DNA of 64,000 nucleotides from Alphaproteobacteria bacterium (GCA_021775965.1 JAJFGV010000109.1:1-64000); one strand, 5' to 3'. Counted from the first letter of the stretch, positions 26,852 to 36,611 are shown. The notes: a model not told the origin generated them from the sequence alone. A program made the numbers and translations.

Positions 26852-29800
26852 TCAATTTGCACTGCTCAAACAAAAACGTTTTCTACCGCTTTTTATCACG
26901 CAGTTTCTTGGTGCGTTTCACGACAATTTGTTCAAGAATGCGCTGGTTGTTCTGTTGCTTTATAGTCTGACTATTCATACCACAATGGACCCGAAGCTCC
27001 TGACGACGCTGGCGGCGGGGATTTTTATTCTGCCTTTCGTGTTGTTTTCGGCGCTGGGTGGGCAGTTAGCAGACAAGTACCGCAAGAATAAAGTGATCCG
27101 CGTGATCAAGGCTGTTGAGATTGCTGTTGCCGGGCTGGGGACGGTTGCGCTGCTCAGTGGCTCGATAGAGCTTTGTTATGTTGCGTTGTTTGCATTGGGG
27201 ACGCAATCAGCGTTTTTTGGGCCGAGCAAATATTCTATCCTGCCGCAGCATTTGAAAAAACACGAGTTGATTGGCGGCAATGCGTTGCTGGCGACGGGTA
27301 CGTTTTTGGCTATTCTTGTTGGGACGATGGTTGGTGTGACGGTGGTGACGCTTGAATCAGGTACGCTGATGATTTGTGGCGGGTTGGTTGTTTGCGCCGT
27401 GCTGGGTTATCTGGCCAGTCGTTTTATTCCCGAAGCGCCGCCTCAGGCGCCGGATTTAAAGCTTAATTTCAACCCGATCACCGAAACCTGGCGTATTTTG
27501 CGTTATACGTTTACGCAAAAGCGTGCGGTTGTACGCTCTATCCTTGGTATTGCCTGGTTTTATTTTATGGGCGGTATGTTCATGGCGCAGTTCCCGAATT
27601 TTACGGAGGAAACGCTTGGCGCCAATGAGCATGTGTTGGCGCTTTTTCTGGTGATTTTTTCGATCGGGATTGGGTTTGGTGGGTTGCTGAACAATCGTTT
27701 GCTGCGTGGCCGCGTCGAAGCGGTTTATGTGCCGATGGCGGTGCTTGGCATCACGCTGTTTTCTTTTGATCTTACCTGGGTGAGTAGCGGTAGAATTTTG
27801 CCTGGCGAGCTTATATCGCTCAGCGTCTTTATTCATGAGTCGGGCAACTGGCGCATTTTGTTCGATATTATGATGATTGCGGTTTGTGGCGGTTTGTTTG
27901 TTGTGCCGCTCAACGCCATTGTCCAGCACAACACACCTGAAGATCATCGCGCGCGCGTTTTGGCCGGCAGTGCGATCATGGATGCGTTGTTTATTGTCGC
28001 GTCTTCGGTTATTTCGGCTGTGTTAATTATGAGGGGCTGGGGTGTAACAGAACTGTTTTTTGTTTTTGCGATCGCTAACGCATTTGTGGCGGTCTATGTC
28101 TGTAGACTTCTTCCTGATTATCTGTTCAAAAGCGCTTTGCAGGGTTTGTTTAAGCTTTTCTATCATGCTGAAATTCGTGGTCTTGAAAATTTTGAGAAAG
28201 CTGGAAAGCGGATTGTAATTGTTAGCAACCATGTCTCTTTTCTTGATGCGGCTCTTTTGGCGGCGTTTTTGCCGGGGCGGCCGATGTTTGCGGTCAATAG
28301 TTATGTGGCACAGAAATGGTGGATAAGGCCGTTTTTAAAGCTGGTTGACGCGTTTCCACTGGACCCGACCAATCCATTTTCTTTGAAGGGTCTTATCCGC
28401 AAGGTTGAGGAAGATCGGCATGTCGTGATCTTCCCCGAAGGGCGTTTGACCGAAACCGGAGCGTTGATGAAAGTGTATGACGGCCCCGGCATGATTGCTG
28501 ATAAATCTGACGCCATGATTTTGCCGATACGTCTGGATGGTGTGCAGCATACGGCTTTTGCACGGCTTAAGGGCAAGGTGCCGTTGCGTAAGTTTCCTAA
28601 AATCACGATTACAGTATTAGAGCCGCGCAAATTTAAAATTGATGATGATATTAAAGGTCGCACGCGCCGCGCCGCCGCCGGGCGTCAGCTTTATGATGTG
28701 ATGGAAGAGATGATGTTCCTGACCGGTGATCGTGAGCAAACATTGTATCAGGCTATGCTGCGTGCGCGTTACGTGAACGGTGATAACGCGGAGATTGCCG
28801 AGGATATTGAGCGCAAACCGATGAAGTTTAAAAAACTGATACAGGGATCATTGGTGCTGGGGCGTAAATTCGCAAAGATAACCAGGAAGGGAGAGAATGT
28901 TGGTGTGTTGTTGCCAAACTCTGTCGGTGCGGTTGTCACGTTTTTTGCGTTGCAGGGATTTGGGCGTGTGCCGGCGATGCTGAATTTTTCTGTTGGTGCG
29001 GCTTCATTGGTGTCAGCGTGTCAGACGGCGAAGGTCAAAACCGTTTTAACATCACGGCGTTTTATAGAGCTGGGTCGTCTGGATGACGTGATTGAAGAAA
29101 TCACCAAGCATACCGATATTGTCTATCTGGAGGATATCAAAGAGAGTATAGGTTTTGGCGACAAGCTTTATGGGTTGCTGGCGTCACCCGATCGCGTTCA
29201 TAAAAGGCACAAAGTCGATCCGCATGATCCGTCTCTGGTGTTGTTTACCTCGGGCTCTGAAGGGATGCCCAAGGGTGTAGTGCTTTCCCACGGTAATATC
29301 ATGAGCAATATTGTGCAGCTTTCCAGCCGCGTTGATTTCAATAGTCAGGATATTGTTTTTAATTGCCTGCCGATGTTTCATTCTTTTGGTTTGACGGGTG
29401 GGACGTTGTTGCCTGTTTTGTCCGGCGTGAAGACATTTTTATATCCCAGTCCGTTGCATTACCGGATTGTTCCTGAGTTGGTTTATTCATCCAATGCGAC
29501 CATTATGTTCGGCACAGATACGTTTTTGAACGGTTATGCGCGCATGGCTGACCCGTATGATTTTTACCGTATGCGTTATATTTTTGCGGGCGCGGAAAAG
29601 GTGAAGGAAGAAACGCGCCAGCTTTATATGGATCGCTTTGGTGTGCGTGTTCTGGAAGGCTATGGGGCGACTGAAACCGCACCGGCCCTGACGCTCAATT
29701 CCCCCATGCATATGCAGGCCGGGTCAGTTGGGCGGTTATTGCCCGGCATTGAACACAGGCTAGAAGATGTGCCGGGTGTTGGTATTGGCGGACGTTTATT

Positions 29801-30263
29801 CGTGAAAGGCCCGAATGTTATGTTGGGTTATTATCGCGCCGATAATCCGGGTGTGATCGAGCCGCCCGTTGATGGCTGGTATGACACCGGCGATATCGTC
29901 GATATCGACGAGCAGGGCTATGTAAAGATTTTGGGTCGTGCCAAACGTTTTGCCAAAATCGCCGGCGAGATGGTTTCGCTTACCAGTGTTGAAGTGATGG
30001 TGCAGGCGGTTTATCCGGACGGCGAACATGCTGTGGTGAGTATTCCAGATGCGCGCAAAGGGGAGCAGCTTATCCTGGTGACAACGCAGACAGGGACGAA
30101 AAGGGTGGACATATCATCTTATGCCTCTCAAAACGGTATGACAGAGCTGGCGGTGCCCAAGACCATTCTTGAAATTGAAAAGATGCTGGTGCTGGGGACT
30201 GGAAAGACCGATTACGTTAGCGTACAATCTTATGTAGAAGAGAAACTGGAAAAAGCTGCGTGA
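26841..30263 (+). CDS. aas: Fused lysophospholipid transporter / acyltransferase / acyl-ACP synthetase
   Basis: The protein has about 1140 residues with three domains. Residues ~1-415 are an MFS transporter like LplT (FITQFLGAFHDNLFKNAL). Residues ~435-640 are a PlsC acyltransferase with catalytic HVSFLD (His464, Asp469) and FPEGRLTETG. The rest is an AMP-forming acyl-ligase with LFTSGSEGMPKGVVLSHG near 802 and GYGATETAP. In E. coli LplT and Aas are separate proteins that bring in lysophospholipid and re-acylate it; here all steps are on one chain (fusions of this kind are known in other proteobacteria). The start at 26841 has AGGTGGG upstream and overlaps the lipase gene. The next gene follows after 10 bases. 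Confidence 0.9.
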   Translation: MSDSQFALLKQKRFLPLFITQFLGAFHDNLFKNALVVLLLYSLTIHTTMDPKLLTTLAAGIFILPFVLFSALGGQLADKYRKNKVIRVIKAVEIAVAGLGTVALLSGSIELCYVALFALGTQSAFFGPSKYSILPQHLKKHELIGGNALLATGTFLAILVGTMVGVTVVTLESGTLMICGGLVVCAVLGYLASRFIPEAPPQAPDLKLNFNPITETWRILRYTFTQKRAVVRSILGIAWFYFMGGMFMAQFPNFTEETLGANEHVLALFLVIFSIGIGFGGLLNNRLLRGRVEAVYVPMAVLGITLFSFDLTWVSSGRILPGELISLSVFIHESGNWRILFDIMMIAVCGGLFVVPLNAIVQHNTPEDHRARVLAGSAIMDALFIVASSVISAVLIMRGWGVTELFFVFAIANAFVAVYVCRLLPDYLFKSALQGLFKLFYHAEIRGLENFEKAGKRIVIVSNHVSFLDAALLAAFLPGRPMFAVNSYVAQKWWIRPFLKLVDAFPLDPTNPFSLKGLIRKVEEDRHVVIFPEGRLTETGALMKVYDGPGMIADKSDAMILPIRLDGVQHTAFARLKGKVPLRKFPKITITVLEPRKFKIDDDIKGRTRRAAAGRQLYDVMEEMMFLTGDREQTLYQAMLRARYVNGDNAEIAEDIERKPMKFKKLIQGSLVLGRKFAKITRKGENVGVLLPNSVGAVVTFFALQGFGRVPAMLNFSVGAASLVSACQTAKVKTVLTSRRFIELGRLDDVIEEITKHTDIVYLEDIKESIGFGDKLYGLLASPDRVHKRHKVDPHDPSLVLFTSGSEGMPKGVVLSHGNIMSNIVQLSSRVDFNSQDIVFNCLPMFHSFGLTGGTLLPVLSGVKTFLYPSPLHYRIVPELVYSSNATIMFGTDTFLNGYARMADPYDFYRMRYIFAGAEKVKEETRQLYMDRFGVRVLEGYGATETAPALTLNSPMHMQAGSVGRLLPGIEHRLEDVPGVGIGGRLFVKGPNVMLGYYRADNPGVIEPPVDGWYDTGDIVDIDEQGYVKILGRAKRFAKIAGEMVSLTSVEVMVQAVYPDGEHAVVSIPDARKGEQLILVTTQTGTKRVDISSYASQNGMTELAVPKTILEIEKMLVLGTGKTDYVSVQSYVEEKLEKAA

Positions 30264-30273
30264 GTGAATCTAT

Positions 30274-31068
30274 ATGAGTGAAAAAGACAAAGAGGTTATT
30301 GCTTCGATTGATCTCGAAACCATGAGCTATGCCGAGAAAGCCGAGCCGGGTTTCTTATCTTTTGGCAGGCGTCTGTTTGTTACCTCCATCCTGGTGGAGA
30401 TTTTGCTGTCATTGGGTCATATATGGGTGACGTGGTATCCTGCGCTGGAGCATCACAGAAAGCTTGTCCGGTTTTTTCATTTTGACCGCGAAGGCAATTT
30501 GCCCACCTGGTTTTCATCAACGCAGTTTCTGGTTCTGGGAGCATTATTCGCTGCGTTGTATTTTCTTGAGCGTCATAAGCGTATAGGAAAAATCTGGCTT
30601 ATCTGTATGGCTGCGGCTGTTTTTCTTTCATTGGACGAGGCTGCGGCCTTTCATGAGCTTTTGGGGACGTATTTTGGTATATGGTCCAGAGGGGCGCCAG
30701 AGGGGACATGGCTTAATAATCTGCAGTATTTTCCATCTTATTACTGGATGTTGATTTATCTCCCCATCGTTTTGCCTTTGTCGATTCTAATCTTGAGAGT
30801 TTTATACAAGGAATTAGGCCATGAATTTGGCAAGGTCTTAACCGGCGGCTTTATTTTTATTCTGGGTGCCGTGGTTTTGGATTTCCTTGAGGGGCGCTAC
30901 GGCATGGACAATCATAAAGGGATTCTTATCCACGGTAACAGCGGCACAGCGTTGATTGATACGGCGCTAATTGAAGAATTTATGGAGATGTTTGGCGTTA
31001 GCCTTATTATCTATGCTTTTATCAGGCATTATGCAAAGATGCGGGCTGTGAGCAACTCCGCGACTTAA
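30274..31068 (+). CDS. Multi-pass membrane protein, function unknown
   Basis: The 264-residue protein has about six membrane helices after a short cytosolic N-terminus (SEKDKEVIASIDLETMSYAEK). Conserved-looking charged residues lie inside the helices (FLSLDEAAAFHELLG, VLDFLEGRYG, EEFMEMFGVS). Acidic residues with His in membrane helices could bind a metal or lipid headgroup, but I do not recognise the family. It starts 10 bases after the aas-like gene in the same operon, ahead of a fatty-acid desaturase gene, so a lipid-related role is plausible. Confidence 0.65.
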   Translation: MSEKDKEVIASIDLETMSYAEKAEPGFLSFGRRLFVTSILVEILLSLGHIWVTWYPALEHHRKLVRFFHFDREGNLPTWFSSTQFLVLGALFAALYFLERHKRIGKIWLICMAAAVFLSLDEAAAFHELLGTYFGIWSRGAPEGTWLNNLQYFPSYYWMLIYLPIVLPLSILILRVLYKELGHEFGKVLTGGFIFILGAVVLDFLEGRYGMDNHKGILIHGNSGTALIDTALIEEFMEMFGVSLIIYAFIRHYAKMRAVSNSAT

Positions 31069-31134
31069 TATTGCAATTATGGCCGTGGTTGTTAACATTA
31101 GGGTAGATATACAACACAATATAGAGGGTATTGC

Positions 31135-32211
31135 ATGCATCCACTTGATTTTAACGTCCCCAACGCAGTCGGTAATGACGGCGTCATACAAGTCAAAGAA
31201 ATAGCAGAACATTGCAAAACTTATAAAGGCTCTGATACCAGACGTAGCATTTTCCAGCTTGTTACGACGCTGGCCCTGTTTATCGGAACTTGCGCTGTGA
31301 TGTTTTATAGCATGAATATATCCTATTGGATTACCGCTCTTTTGGTTGTGCCGGCGGCGGGGCTGCTGACGCGAATTTTTATTTTTCAGCATGATTGCGG
31401 GCACGGGTCGTTTTTTAATTCCAAAAAGGCCAATGACTGGACGGGTCGTTTGCTCGGTATTTTGACTGTGACGCCGTATGATTTTTGGCGGCGCGCGCAT
31501 AACAAGCACCATGCCACATCCGGCGATCTGGATCGGCGCAGCATTGGTGGTATTGATACAATCACCGTGCGTGAATATCAGGCCATGTCAAAGTGGCATC
31601 AATTGGGCTATCGGATTTACCGCAACCCGTTTGTTTTACTTATTTTGGGGACGCCTTTCTATGTCATGATTTTGCAGCGTTTCCCGTTCAATCAGGCCAC
31701 GAATTTTTACGATAACTATCAAACGATTTCGGTGTCTTCGATTTGGAAGAGCATTATGCTGACCAATATCTCTATTGCGGCCTGCTATGGTGCCGTTTCT
31801 ATGATCACAGGACTTGGTCCGCTTTTGGCGATTTATATACCAACCCTGATTGTGACGTCATGGATTGGCGGTTGGCTGTTTTATATTCAGCACCAGTTCG
31901 AAGATGCATACTGGGAAGAAAATGAAAATTGGAACATACAGGAAGCGGCTCTTTTGGGCAGTTCCTATTATGCGTTGCCGAAGATCGTGCAATGGTTCAC
32001 CGGCAATATCGGGCTTCATCATATCCATCATCTGTGCAGCAGGATTCCAAATTACAAGCTTCAGGAATGTATGGATGCGCGGCCCGAGCTTGAAAACATC
32101 AATAAGCTGACATTTCTTGATAGCTTGAAATGTGTTTCTTTTAAGCTGTGGGATGAGCAAAAAGAGAAGATGGTAAGTTTCAAGCAAGTTGAGCCTGTTG
32201 GCGCTTTATAA
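31135..32211 (+). CDS. Membrane fatty-acid desaturase
   Basis: The protein has 358 residues with four hydrophobic helices. The three His boxes of the membrane di-iron desaturases are present: HDCGH (QHDCGHGSFF), HNKHH (RAHNKHHATS) and HIHHL (GLHHIHHLCSR), plus a further FYIQHQFED. The pattern fits acyl-lipid omega-type desaturases. It introduces a double bond into phospholipid acyl chains. It follows the acyltransferase fusion and an unknown membrane gene in the same direction, which together look like a membrane-lipid remodelling cluster. Its 3' end overlaps the convergent formyltransferase gene by 6 bases. Confidence 0.9.
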   Translation: MHPLDFNVPNAVGNDGVIQVKEIAEHCKTYKGSDTRRSIFQLVTTLALFIGTCAVMFYSMNISYWITALLVVPAAGLLTRIFIFQHDCGHGSFFNSKKANDWTGRLLGILTVTPYDFWRRAHNKHHATSGDLDRRSIGGIDTITVREYQAMSKWHQLGYRIYRNPFVLLILGTPFYVMILQRFPFNQATNFYDNYQTISVSSIWKSIMLTNISIAACYGAVSMITGLGPLLAIYIPTLIVTSWIGGWLFYIQHQFEDAYWEENENWNIQEAALLGSSYYALPKIVQWFTGNIGLHHIHHLCSRIPNYKLQECMDARPELENINKLTFLDSLKCVSFKLWDEQKEKMVSFKQVEPVGAL

Positions 32212-33039
32212 AATTTCCTGAAATTCCTTAAGGCAAACGAAGCCGTTAGAAGCGGCAATCACGATATGGCGGCTCATGCGGAGCGCAATCGTGCCGGGCT
32301 TGAGTTTGTGTTCTTCTTGCCAGGCGGTGAAATCATAGACGGCCCAGTTGAGATCATCAAAGTGGGCAAGCGAGCCGTAACGACCAAAGGCGCGGCCGGT
32401 CTTGTCTATTTCCCCGACCGTTTTGTTCCAGTCAAGAAGACGCATGGTATCATCAGGTGGTGGGAAATATGTGGCTTCGTCTTCGTCCTGCGGCTCTGCT
32501 TTTTTCCACATATCTGGCAGGTCTTCCATGACCATGGATAAAACATCTGGCGCGCGCATGGCGATGCGGGCCGAGAGCGATTCAACATCCTCGCGTTCGT
32601 TTAAAGGCAGTTCTTCCTGATACAAAATATCGCCCTTGTCGAATTCGTCGGTCATTTTATGAACGGTGATGCCGGAGGATTCGGGAGTCTGTGTAATGAT
32701 ATAAGGTGTTGGCATCAGGCCGCGGCATTTGGGCAGAAGCGAGGGGTGAAAATTAATGCCGCAGGCTTTGGTGGTATCAACCGGTGGGATTTTATACGGA
32801 TAGCCAGCGGCAAGAAAACACCCGGCGCCTGCCTCTGTGTATTCCGCGATATGATCGGGTGTGACCTGATCGAGAATAACCGGGATGTTGTTTTGCGCGC
32901 CGTAAGCCTGCATGCGTGTGTTGAAGTTAAAGATATTGTCGCATTCAAAACTCATTAGCGCGAGCGGTTCATGGCCGTCATCGACCAGCCGCTCGACGGT
33001 ATCCATCATAAAGTCATAGCCGAAGAAAACGAATTTCAT
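32206..33039 (-). CDS. Formyltransferase, methionyl-tRNA-formyltransferase-like
   Basis: I start it at the ATG at 33039 (MKFVFFGYDF, the normal N-terminus of the fold); an 18-codon upstream extension is hydrophobic and unsupported. The 277-residue protein has the folate-binding INFHPSLLPKCRG motif (Asn and His of the active site) and GITVHKMTDEFDKGDIL with the catalytic Asp. It is shorter than Fmt and lacks its tRNA-binding C-terminal signature, so it is probably not the housekeeping Fmt; sugar-amine or other N-formylation is possible. It is convergent with the desaturase. Confidence 0.75.
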   Translation of the reverse strand: MKFVFFGYDFMMDTVERLVDDGHEPLALMSFECDNIFNFNTRMQAYGAQNNIPVILDQVTPDHIAEYTEAGAGCFLAAGYPYKIPPVDTTKACGINFHPSLLPKCRGLMPTPYIITQTPESSGITVHKMTDEFDKGDILYQEELPLNEREDVESLSARIAMRAPDVLSMVMEDLPDMWKKAEPQDEDEATYFPPPDDTMRLLDWNKTVGEIDKTGRAFGRYGSLAHFDDLNWAVYDFTAWQEEHKLKPGTIALRMSRHIVIAASNGFVCLKEFQEIL

Positions 33040-33103
33040 GACTATTACTATCTGGCAGATAACAAGCAATAACAAGGGTATAAGCTGTAACACATACTAT
33101 ATG

Positions 33104-33132
33104 TTGACATAACAATTGGCTGTTGTTATATC
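33104..33132 (+). promoter_or_regulatory. Sigma-70 promoter with overlapping inverted repeat
   Basis: TTGACA at 33104-33109, 17-base spacer, TATATC at 33127-33132. A perfect inverted repeat ATAACAA-N7-TTGTTAT (33109-33129) covers the spacer, where a repressor would block polymerase. A similar ATAAC/GTTAT pair occurs in the promoter at 38919. Confidence 0.6.
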
Positions 33133-33179
33133 TAAGCACTTAGTGAGTATATGGGTAATTATAATAAAGGAACTTAACC

Positions 33180-33767
33180 ATGGATATCAGGGAAAGTTTG
33201 GATTCTTGGAAGAATCAACTGCACGACCTAGCAAAAAATTTAAAGGGTAAGGTGCCGGAGCCTTTAAGGTCAGAAACAGCCATTAAGTTTTATAAAATAG
33301 GTGGTGTAGCTGTAGGTGCATGTGTGGCATGCATAACATTTGTGGGGTTTGTCTTAGAAGTTGGGCCAAAAAGTTTCTCAAATAGTCTTCAATCTTTTGT
33401 TGATCAGCGTTTTGTAAAGAAAGACTCTTTTAAATCTGGGGAGTGTTATTATAGAGCTCCAAACCAGGAGATAAAAATTATATTTAGCGAATTTCCTGAC
33501 GAAGAATTTGTCTTGGTGTCTTTATTTCAGGGTAAGCTTATTGACCATGAGATTGGTACAGCACCTGTACTAAGAACCGTTCACGATAGTTTTAGAGGTG
33601 TTGCTGGAGAGTTTCCCTGTGGTGTTATAGACGAAGAATTCAGAGTAATTGATGTAACTAAAATGAAAGAAGACTTTATGCTTTCGCAACAGGCAAATAT
33701 CCAAAGCTTGGGAATAAGTAGAGGCATATTCCTCACAGAGGTTGTTGATATAGGGGAACCAAGTTAA
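33180..33767 (+). CDS. AT-rich hypothetical protein with one membrane helix
   Basis: The 195-residue protein has an amphipathic N-terminus (DIRESLDSWKNQLHDLAK), one membrane helix near residues 43-60 (IGGVAVGACVACITFVGFVL), and a ~130-residue tail that looks beta-rich. No family recognised. It has its own promoter at 33104 and is clearly more AT-rich than its flanking genes, which suggests a recent single-gene gain. It ends 1 base before the end of the convergent FlgC-like gene. Confidence 0.6.
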   Translation: MDIRESLDSWKNQLHDLAKNLKGKVPEPLRSETAIKFYKIGGVAVGACVACITFVGFVLEVGPKSFSNSLQSFVDQRFVKKDSFKSGECYYRAPNQEIKIIFSEFPDEEFVLVSLFQGKLIDHEIGTAPVLRTVHDSFRGVAGEFPCGVIDEEFRVIDVTKMKEDFMLSQQANIQSLGISRGIFLTEVVDIGEPS

Positions 33768-33768
33768 A

Positions 33769-34182
33769 TCAGGCTTTTTCGTCGAGAATGCGGAGGAGTT
33801 CCTTGTCCAGTTCCTGCGCCGTTTCAATCGATTTCAGGTTGGCCTTGAAGGTAATCTCCGCCAGGAGCAGATTAACGGCTTCTTCGGTCAAATCCACATT
33901 CGGTACGCCAACCACGCCATTTTCATCGGCAAAAGGCGAATCAGGTGAGAAGGCCGGAACGAAAGGCGTGTTCTTGGGGATAATTTGTGTGACCACGCCG
34001 GCGGCTTCGCCTTCGCCAGCGGTTTGCGCCGAAGAGGTCGTGGTTACGGCGCTATAAGGCGCCTGGCCACCTTCTTCGAGAGAGCCCACCGTTTGCAGAT
34101 TGGCGATGTTGGCAGCGCTTGCGTTTAATCGCTGCGTGCTGGATGTCAAACCGCTTAATGCTATGGATATGGCACTTGTCAT
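33769..34182 (-). CDS. Flagellar rod-type protein (FlgC-like), short
   Basis: The 137-residue protein begins like flagellar rod/hook proteins (MTSAISIALSGLTSSTQRLNASAANIANLQT, with the NIAN signature) and ends with the conserved C-terminal helix (VDLTEEAVNLLLAEITFKANLKSIETAQELDKELLRI). This matches the FlgC family in size. No other flagellar gene is in the window, so it is an isolated copy; it may be a real FlgC in a scattered flagellar set, or a paralogue with another use. The promoter side faces the lipoprotein gene at 34269 (divergent). Confidence 0.75.
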   Translation of the reverse strand: MTSAISIALSGLTSSTQRLNASAANIANLQTVGSLEEGGQAPYSAVTTTSSAQTAGEGEAAGVVTQIIPKNTPFVPAFSPDSPFADENGVVGVPNVDLTEEAVNLLLAEITFKANLKSIETAQELDKELLRILDEKA

Positions 34183-34268
34183 CCTTTTAAGGTACCATGA
34201 AAAGGGTTAAAATCGTATTGAAAATGGCCCTGTTTTAGGGGGTTTTCAGGGCAAAAGGGGCAGAAAAT

Positions 34269-34727
34269 ATGCGTTTTTTAAGTGTTTGGATCGTTTTTAT
34301 CGCCATAGGCGTGGTTTTACTGCTCTCTGGCTGTGATAGCAAAAGCATGATGAATGAACGGGAACATTCCGAAACTCAGCCTTATCTCGATGATTCCAAA
34401 ATCCCGCATAACACGCAATGGGAACGCGATGATTGGGAGCCTGAAGACTGGATTGCCAGCAAGGGTAGCGCCAAGCGGGTGGTGGATGGATTGTATGCGG
34501 GCAATATCATTACCAAGCAATATGAAGACGGCAATGACACGCCAATCCTCGAAGTTGGACAGGGCTTTATGGATCTTTCAGCGCAGGACAAACGCCGCGT
34601 TGTGATGTTCGTTGATCATGCGTTTCAGGTAACAAGCACCGCGCCGGACGGGATGTTTTATATCTATCATCAAAAATCAGATGAGCCGCTTGGGCTGTAT
34701 ACGAAGCAGGGTTTGCAGTTGCAGTAA
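34269..34727 (+). CDS. Predicted lipoprotein, function unknown
   Basis: The 152-residue protein has a signal peptide with lipobox LLSGC (Cys22), so it is probably lipidated. The mature part is acidic and Trp-rich at first (WERDDWEPEDWIASKG), then a small domain ending FYIYHQKSDEPLGLYTKQGLQLQ. No family recognised. It ends exactly where the convergent DUF3179 gene ends. Confidence 0.65.
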   Translation: MRFLSVWIVFIAIGVVLLLSGCDSKSMMNEREHSETQPYLDDSKIPHNTQWERDDWEPEDWIASKGSAKRVVDGLYAGNIITKQYEDGNDTPILEVGQGFMDLSAQDKRRVVMFVDHAFQVTSTAPDGMFYIYHQKSDEPLGLYTKQGLQLQ

Positions 34728-35699
34728 TTATTCCACATGAATTTTTCCGTTCGGGTGAAACGCCATAAAGGCGAAGGCGAATGTTACGTCGTGGACTTCG
34801 TCGGTTGAAGATCCGTCTGCATTTTTCTTTTGTACCGAAACAAAGCCGATATCGCGGCTTTTCTGTATGCTGGATTTATCAAGCGCTGAATTCATGCCGC
34901 CTTGCCAGGTGATAATGATGTTACCACTTTCAACTTTTCCTTTTTTACGAATAGCGGCCAGTGGCCAGGCATTTTTTCCAACGGCGACAACATAGGCTAG
35001 CGGCGGCACTGGGCCATTATATTTACCATTGTAAAGAAACGGTTTTTTCAAGCTGTCGTAGCCTGCGTAAGGGTTGGCGCCGTAAGCGCGTGTGGTGGTG
35101 CTGTTTGGTACGAGGACCTGTCCATCCGGATGTGCGGCCTTGAATTGAGAAAAGGGGATGACGCGAGAGGGAACCATTTTAAGTTGTTTGCCGTTCATCT
35201 CGCCGACGATTCCTTTGCCAAGGAATTGCTGCCACCAGCTTTCGGTTTGGCGGTCATACATCACCATATCGGAATAACGCAGCTTGCCTGATACGCCGAA
35301 ATCCAGAACTTTACCATCAAGGCGGCGGTCAAAAACAATTGAGGCATTACAAAGTGGGCAATAGGTGACGGTAATCGGCATGTTGTCTATCGTATCATTG
35401 GCGATTTCATGCCACATCAAAACGCGCAAAGGATAGGCTTTGGCGATGTCGTTATGTGTGACGGTAATGACAGGTTCCTGATCGCCGATATCTTTAATTT
35501 CCGAGGCTGGTTTGAATTTTGGATTATCGATAGCCGGAATGCCGTCTTTGGGTGGGCCACCGGACAGGATGTCGTTAAAATCGACGGAGGATTTTCTGAA
35601 ATCGGTGCGTGGCCATTCATGTTGCCAGCGCGTAGGGTCGGCATGCGCCGGGCCGGGCACAAACATTATTAAGGCTATTATCGTTAGAAATATGCGCAT
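34728..35699 (-). CDS. DUF3179-family secreted protein
   Basis: The 323-residue protein has a signal peptide (IFLTIIALIMFVPGPAHA). Hallmarks of DUF3179 are PLRVLMWHEIANDTI and VTYCPLCNASIVFDRR, followed by SDMVMYDRQTESWWQQFLG and a second half with QVLVPNSTT. The conserved CPLC pair and His suggest metal or redox chemistry, but the biochemical function of the family is not established. It acts in the periplasm or is exported. It is followed upstream by the DMT transporter gene, with a 6-base gap on the same strand, so the two form an operon. Confidence 0.85.
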   Translation of the reverse strand: MRIFLTIIALIMFVPGPAHADPTRWQHEWPRTDFRKSSVDFNDILSGGPPKDGIPAIDNPKFKPASEIKDIGDQEPVITVTHNDIAKAYPLRVLMWHEIANDTIDNMPITVTYCPLCNASIVFDRRLDGKVLDFGVSGKLRYSDMVMYDRQTESWWQQFLGKGIVGEMNGKQLKMVPSRVIPFSQFKAAHPDGQVLVPNSTTTRAYGANPYAGYDSLKKPFLYNGKYNGPVPPLAYVVAVGKNAWPLAAIRKKGKVESGNIIITWQGGMNSALDKSSIQKSRDIGFVSVQKKNADGSSTDEVHDVTFAFAFMAFHPNGKIHVE

Positions 35700-35705
35700 G
35701 ATGAT

Positions 35706-36611
35706 CTATTCGTGATCCGGCGTGGCAGGGTTACTTTTGAGCCTATGCTCTCTGTAAATAATAAACAGATTGCTGCCAATAATAATTGTACCGCCGAGAA
35801 AGACCGGCCAGCCGGGGATATAGCTCCAGATGAGAATATCAAAACCTGTCGCCCAGATGAGGCCGGTGTAATTCAGCGGCGCAATAATCGCGATGGGTCC
35901 CTTGCTAAAGGAACTGGTCAAATAATATTGTGCAACCCCACCAAAAACCCCGACGCCCAAAAATAACAGCCATTCATCCGGCTCTGGCGCGCGCGCGATA
36001 AACGGCATGAAAATCGCGGGAATCAAAAAGCCGCCGAGGAAGAAATAAAATGTGACCGTCAGCGGGGATTCCGTTTTGAGGTGCCGTAAGAAAAGGTGAA
36101 TAAGGGCGTGCATGAAGGCTGCGGCAAAGGCGATGGCAATGCCGAGTGCCTTGGCTTCACCGCTGGGCGCGGCCATGAGGATGACGCCGAAAAAACCAAT
36201 GATAATCGCGGCCCAGCGATAGAGCCCGACATGTTCCTTTAGAATAAAAAACGACAAGGCCGGCGCCAGAAGCGTCGCCGTAAAAAAGATGACCGTGGCG
36301 TCAGATAACGGCAGATGTTTAAACGCAGCAAAGGTGATAATTAATCCTGCTGTGCCAACGAGAACCCTAAAGAACATCGCGACGGGTTTTGTGGTTTTCA
36401 AAAGATGCGTTTTGCGCGTAGCGGCGATGTAAATCATCAGCGGGATGAAGGCGATGACATTGCGGTAAAAGGCAATCTCAATAACGTGATGGTTTTCGGA
36501 TAGGAGCTTGGCGCAAACACTCATGAGGGCGAGCAGGAAAAACGCCAGTAGGCCGTGAATGACGCCGAGGATGATCTGGTCCTGATGGGGGCGGGGTGTT
36601 TTTTCGGTCAT
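35706..36611 (-). CDS. EamA/DMT-family transporter
   Basis: The 301-residue protein has ten membrane helices in two EamA repeats (SDATVIFFTATLLAPALSFFILKEHVGLYRWAAIIIGFFGV is split by the first repeat boundary). It is of usual length for drug/metabolite exporters such as RhaT/YdcZ-like or S-adenosylmethionine-type carriers. The substrate cannot be told. It starts the operon that continues into the DUF3179 gene. Confidence 0.85.
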   Translation of the reverse strand: MTEKTPRPHQDQIILGVIHGLLAFFLLALMSVCAKLLSENHHVIEIAFYRNVIAFIPLMIYIAATRKTHLLKTTKPVAMFFRVLVGTAGLIITFAAFKHLPLSDATVIFFTATLLAPALSFFILKEHVGLYRWAAIIIGFFGVILMAAPSGEAKALGIAIAFAAAFMHALIHLFLRHLKTESPLTVTFYFFLGGFLIPAIFMPFIARAPEPDEWLLFLGVGVFGGVAQYYLTSSFSKGPIAIIAPLNYTGLIWATGFDILIWSYIPGWPVFLGGTIIIGSNLFIIYREHRLKSNPATPDHE

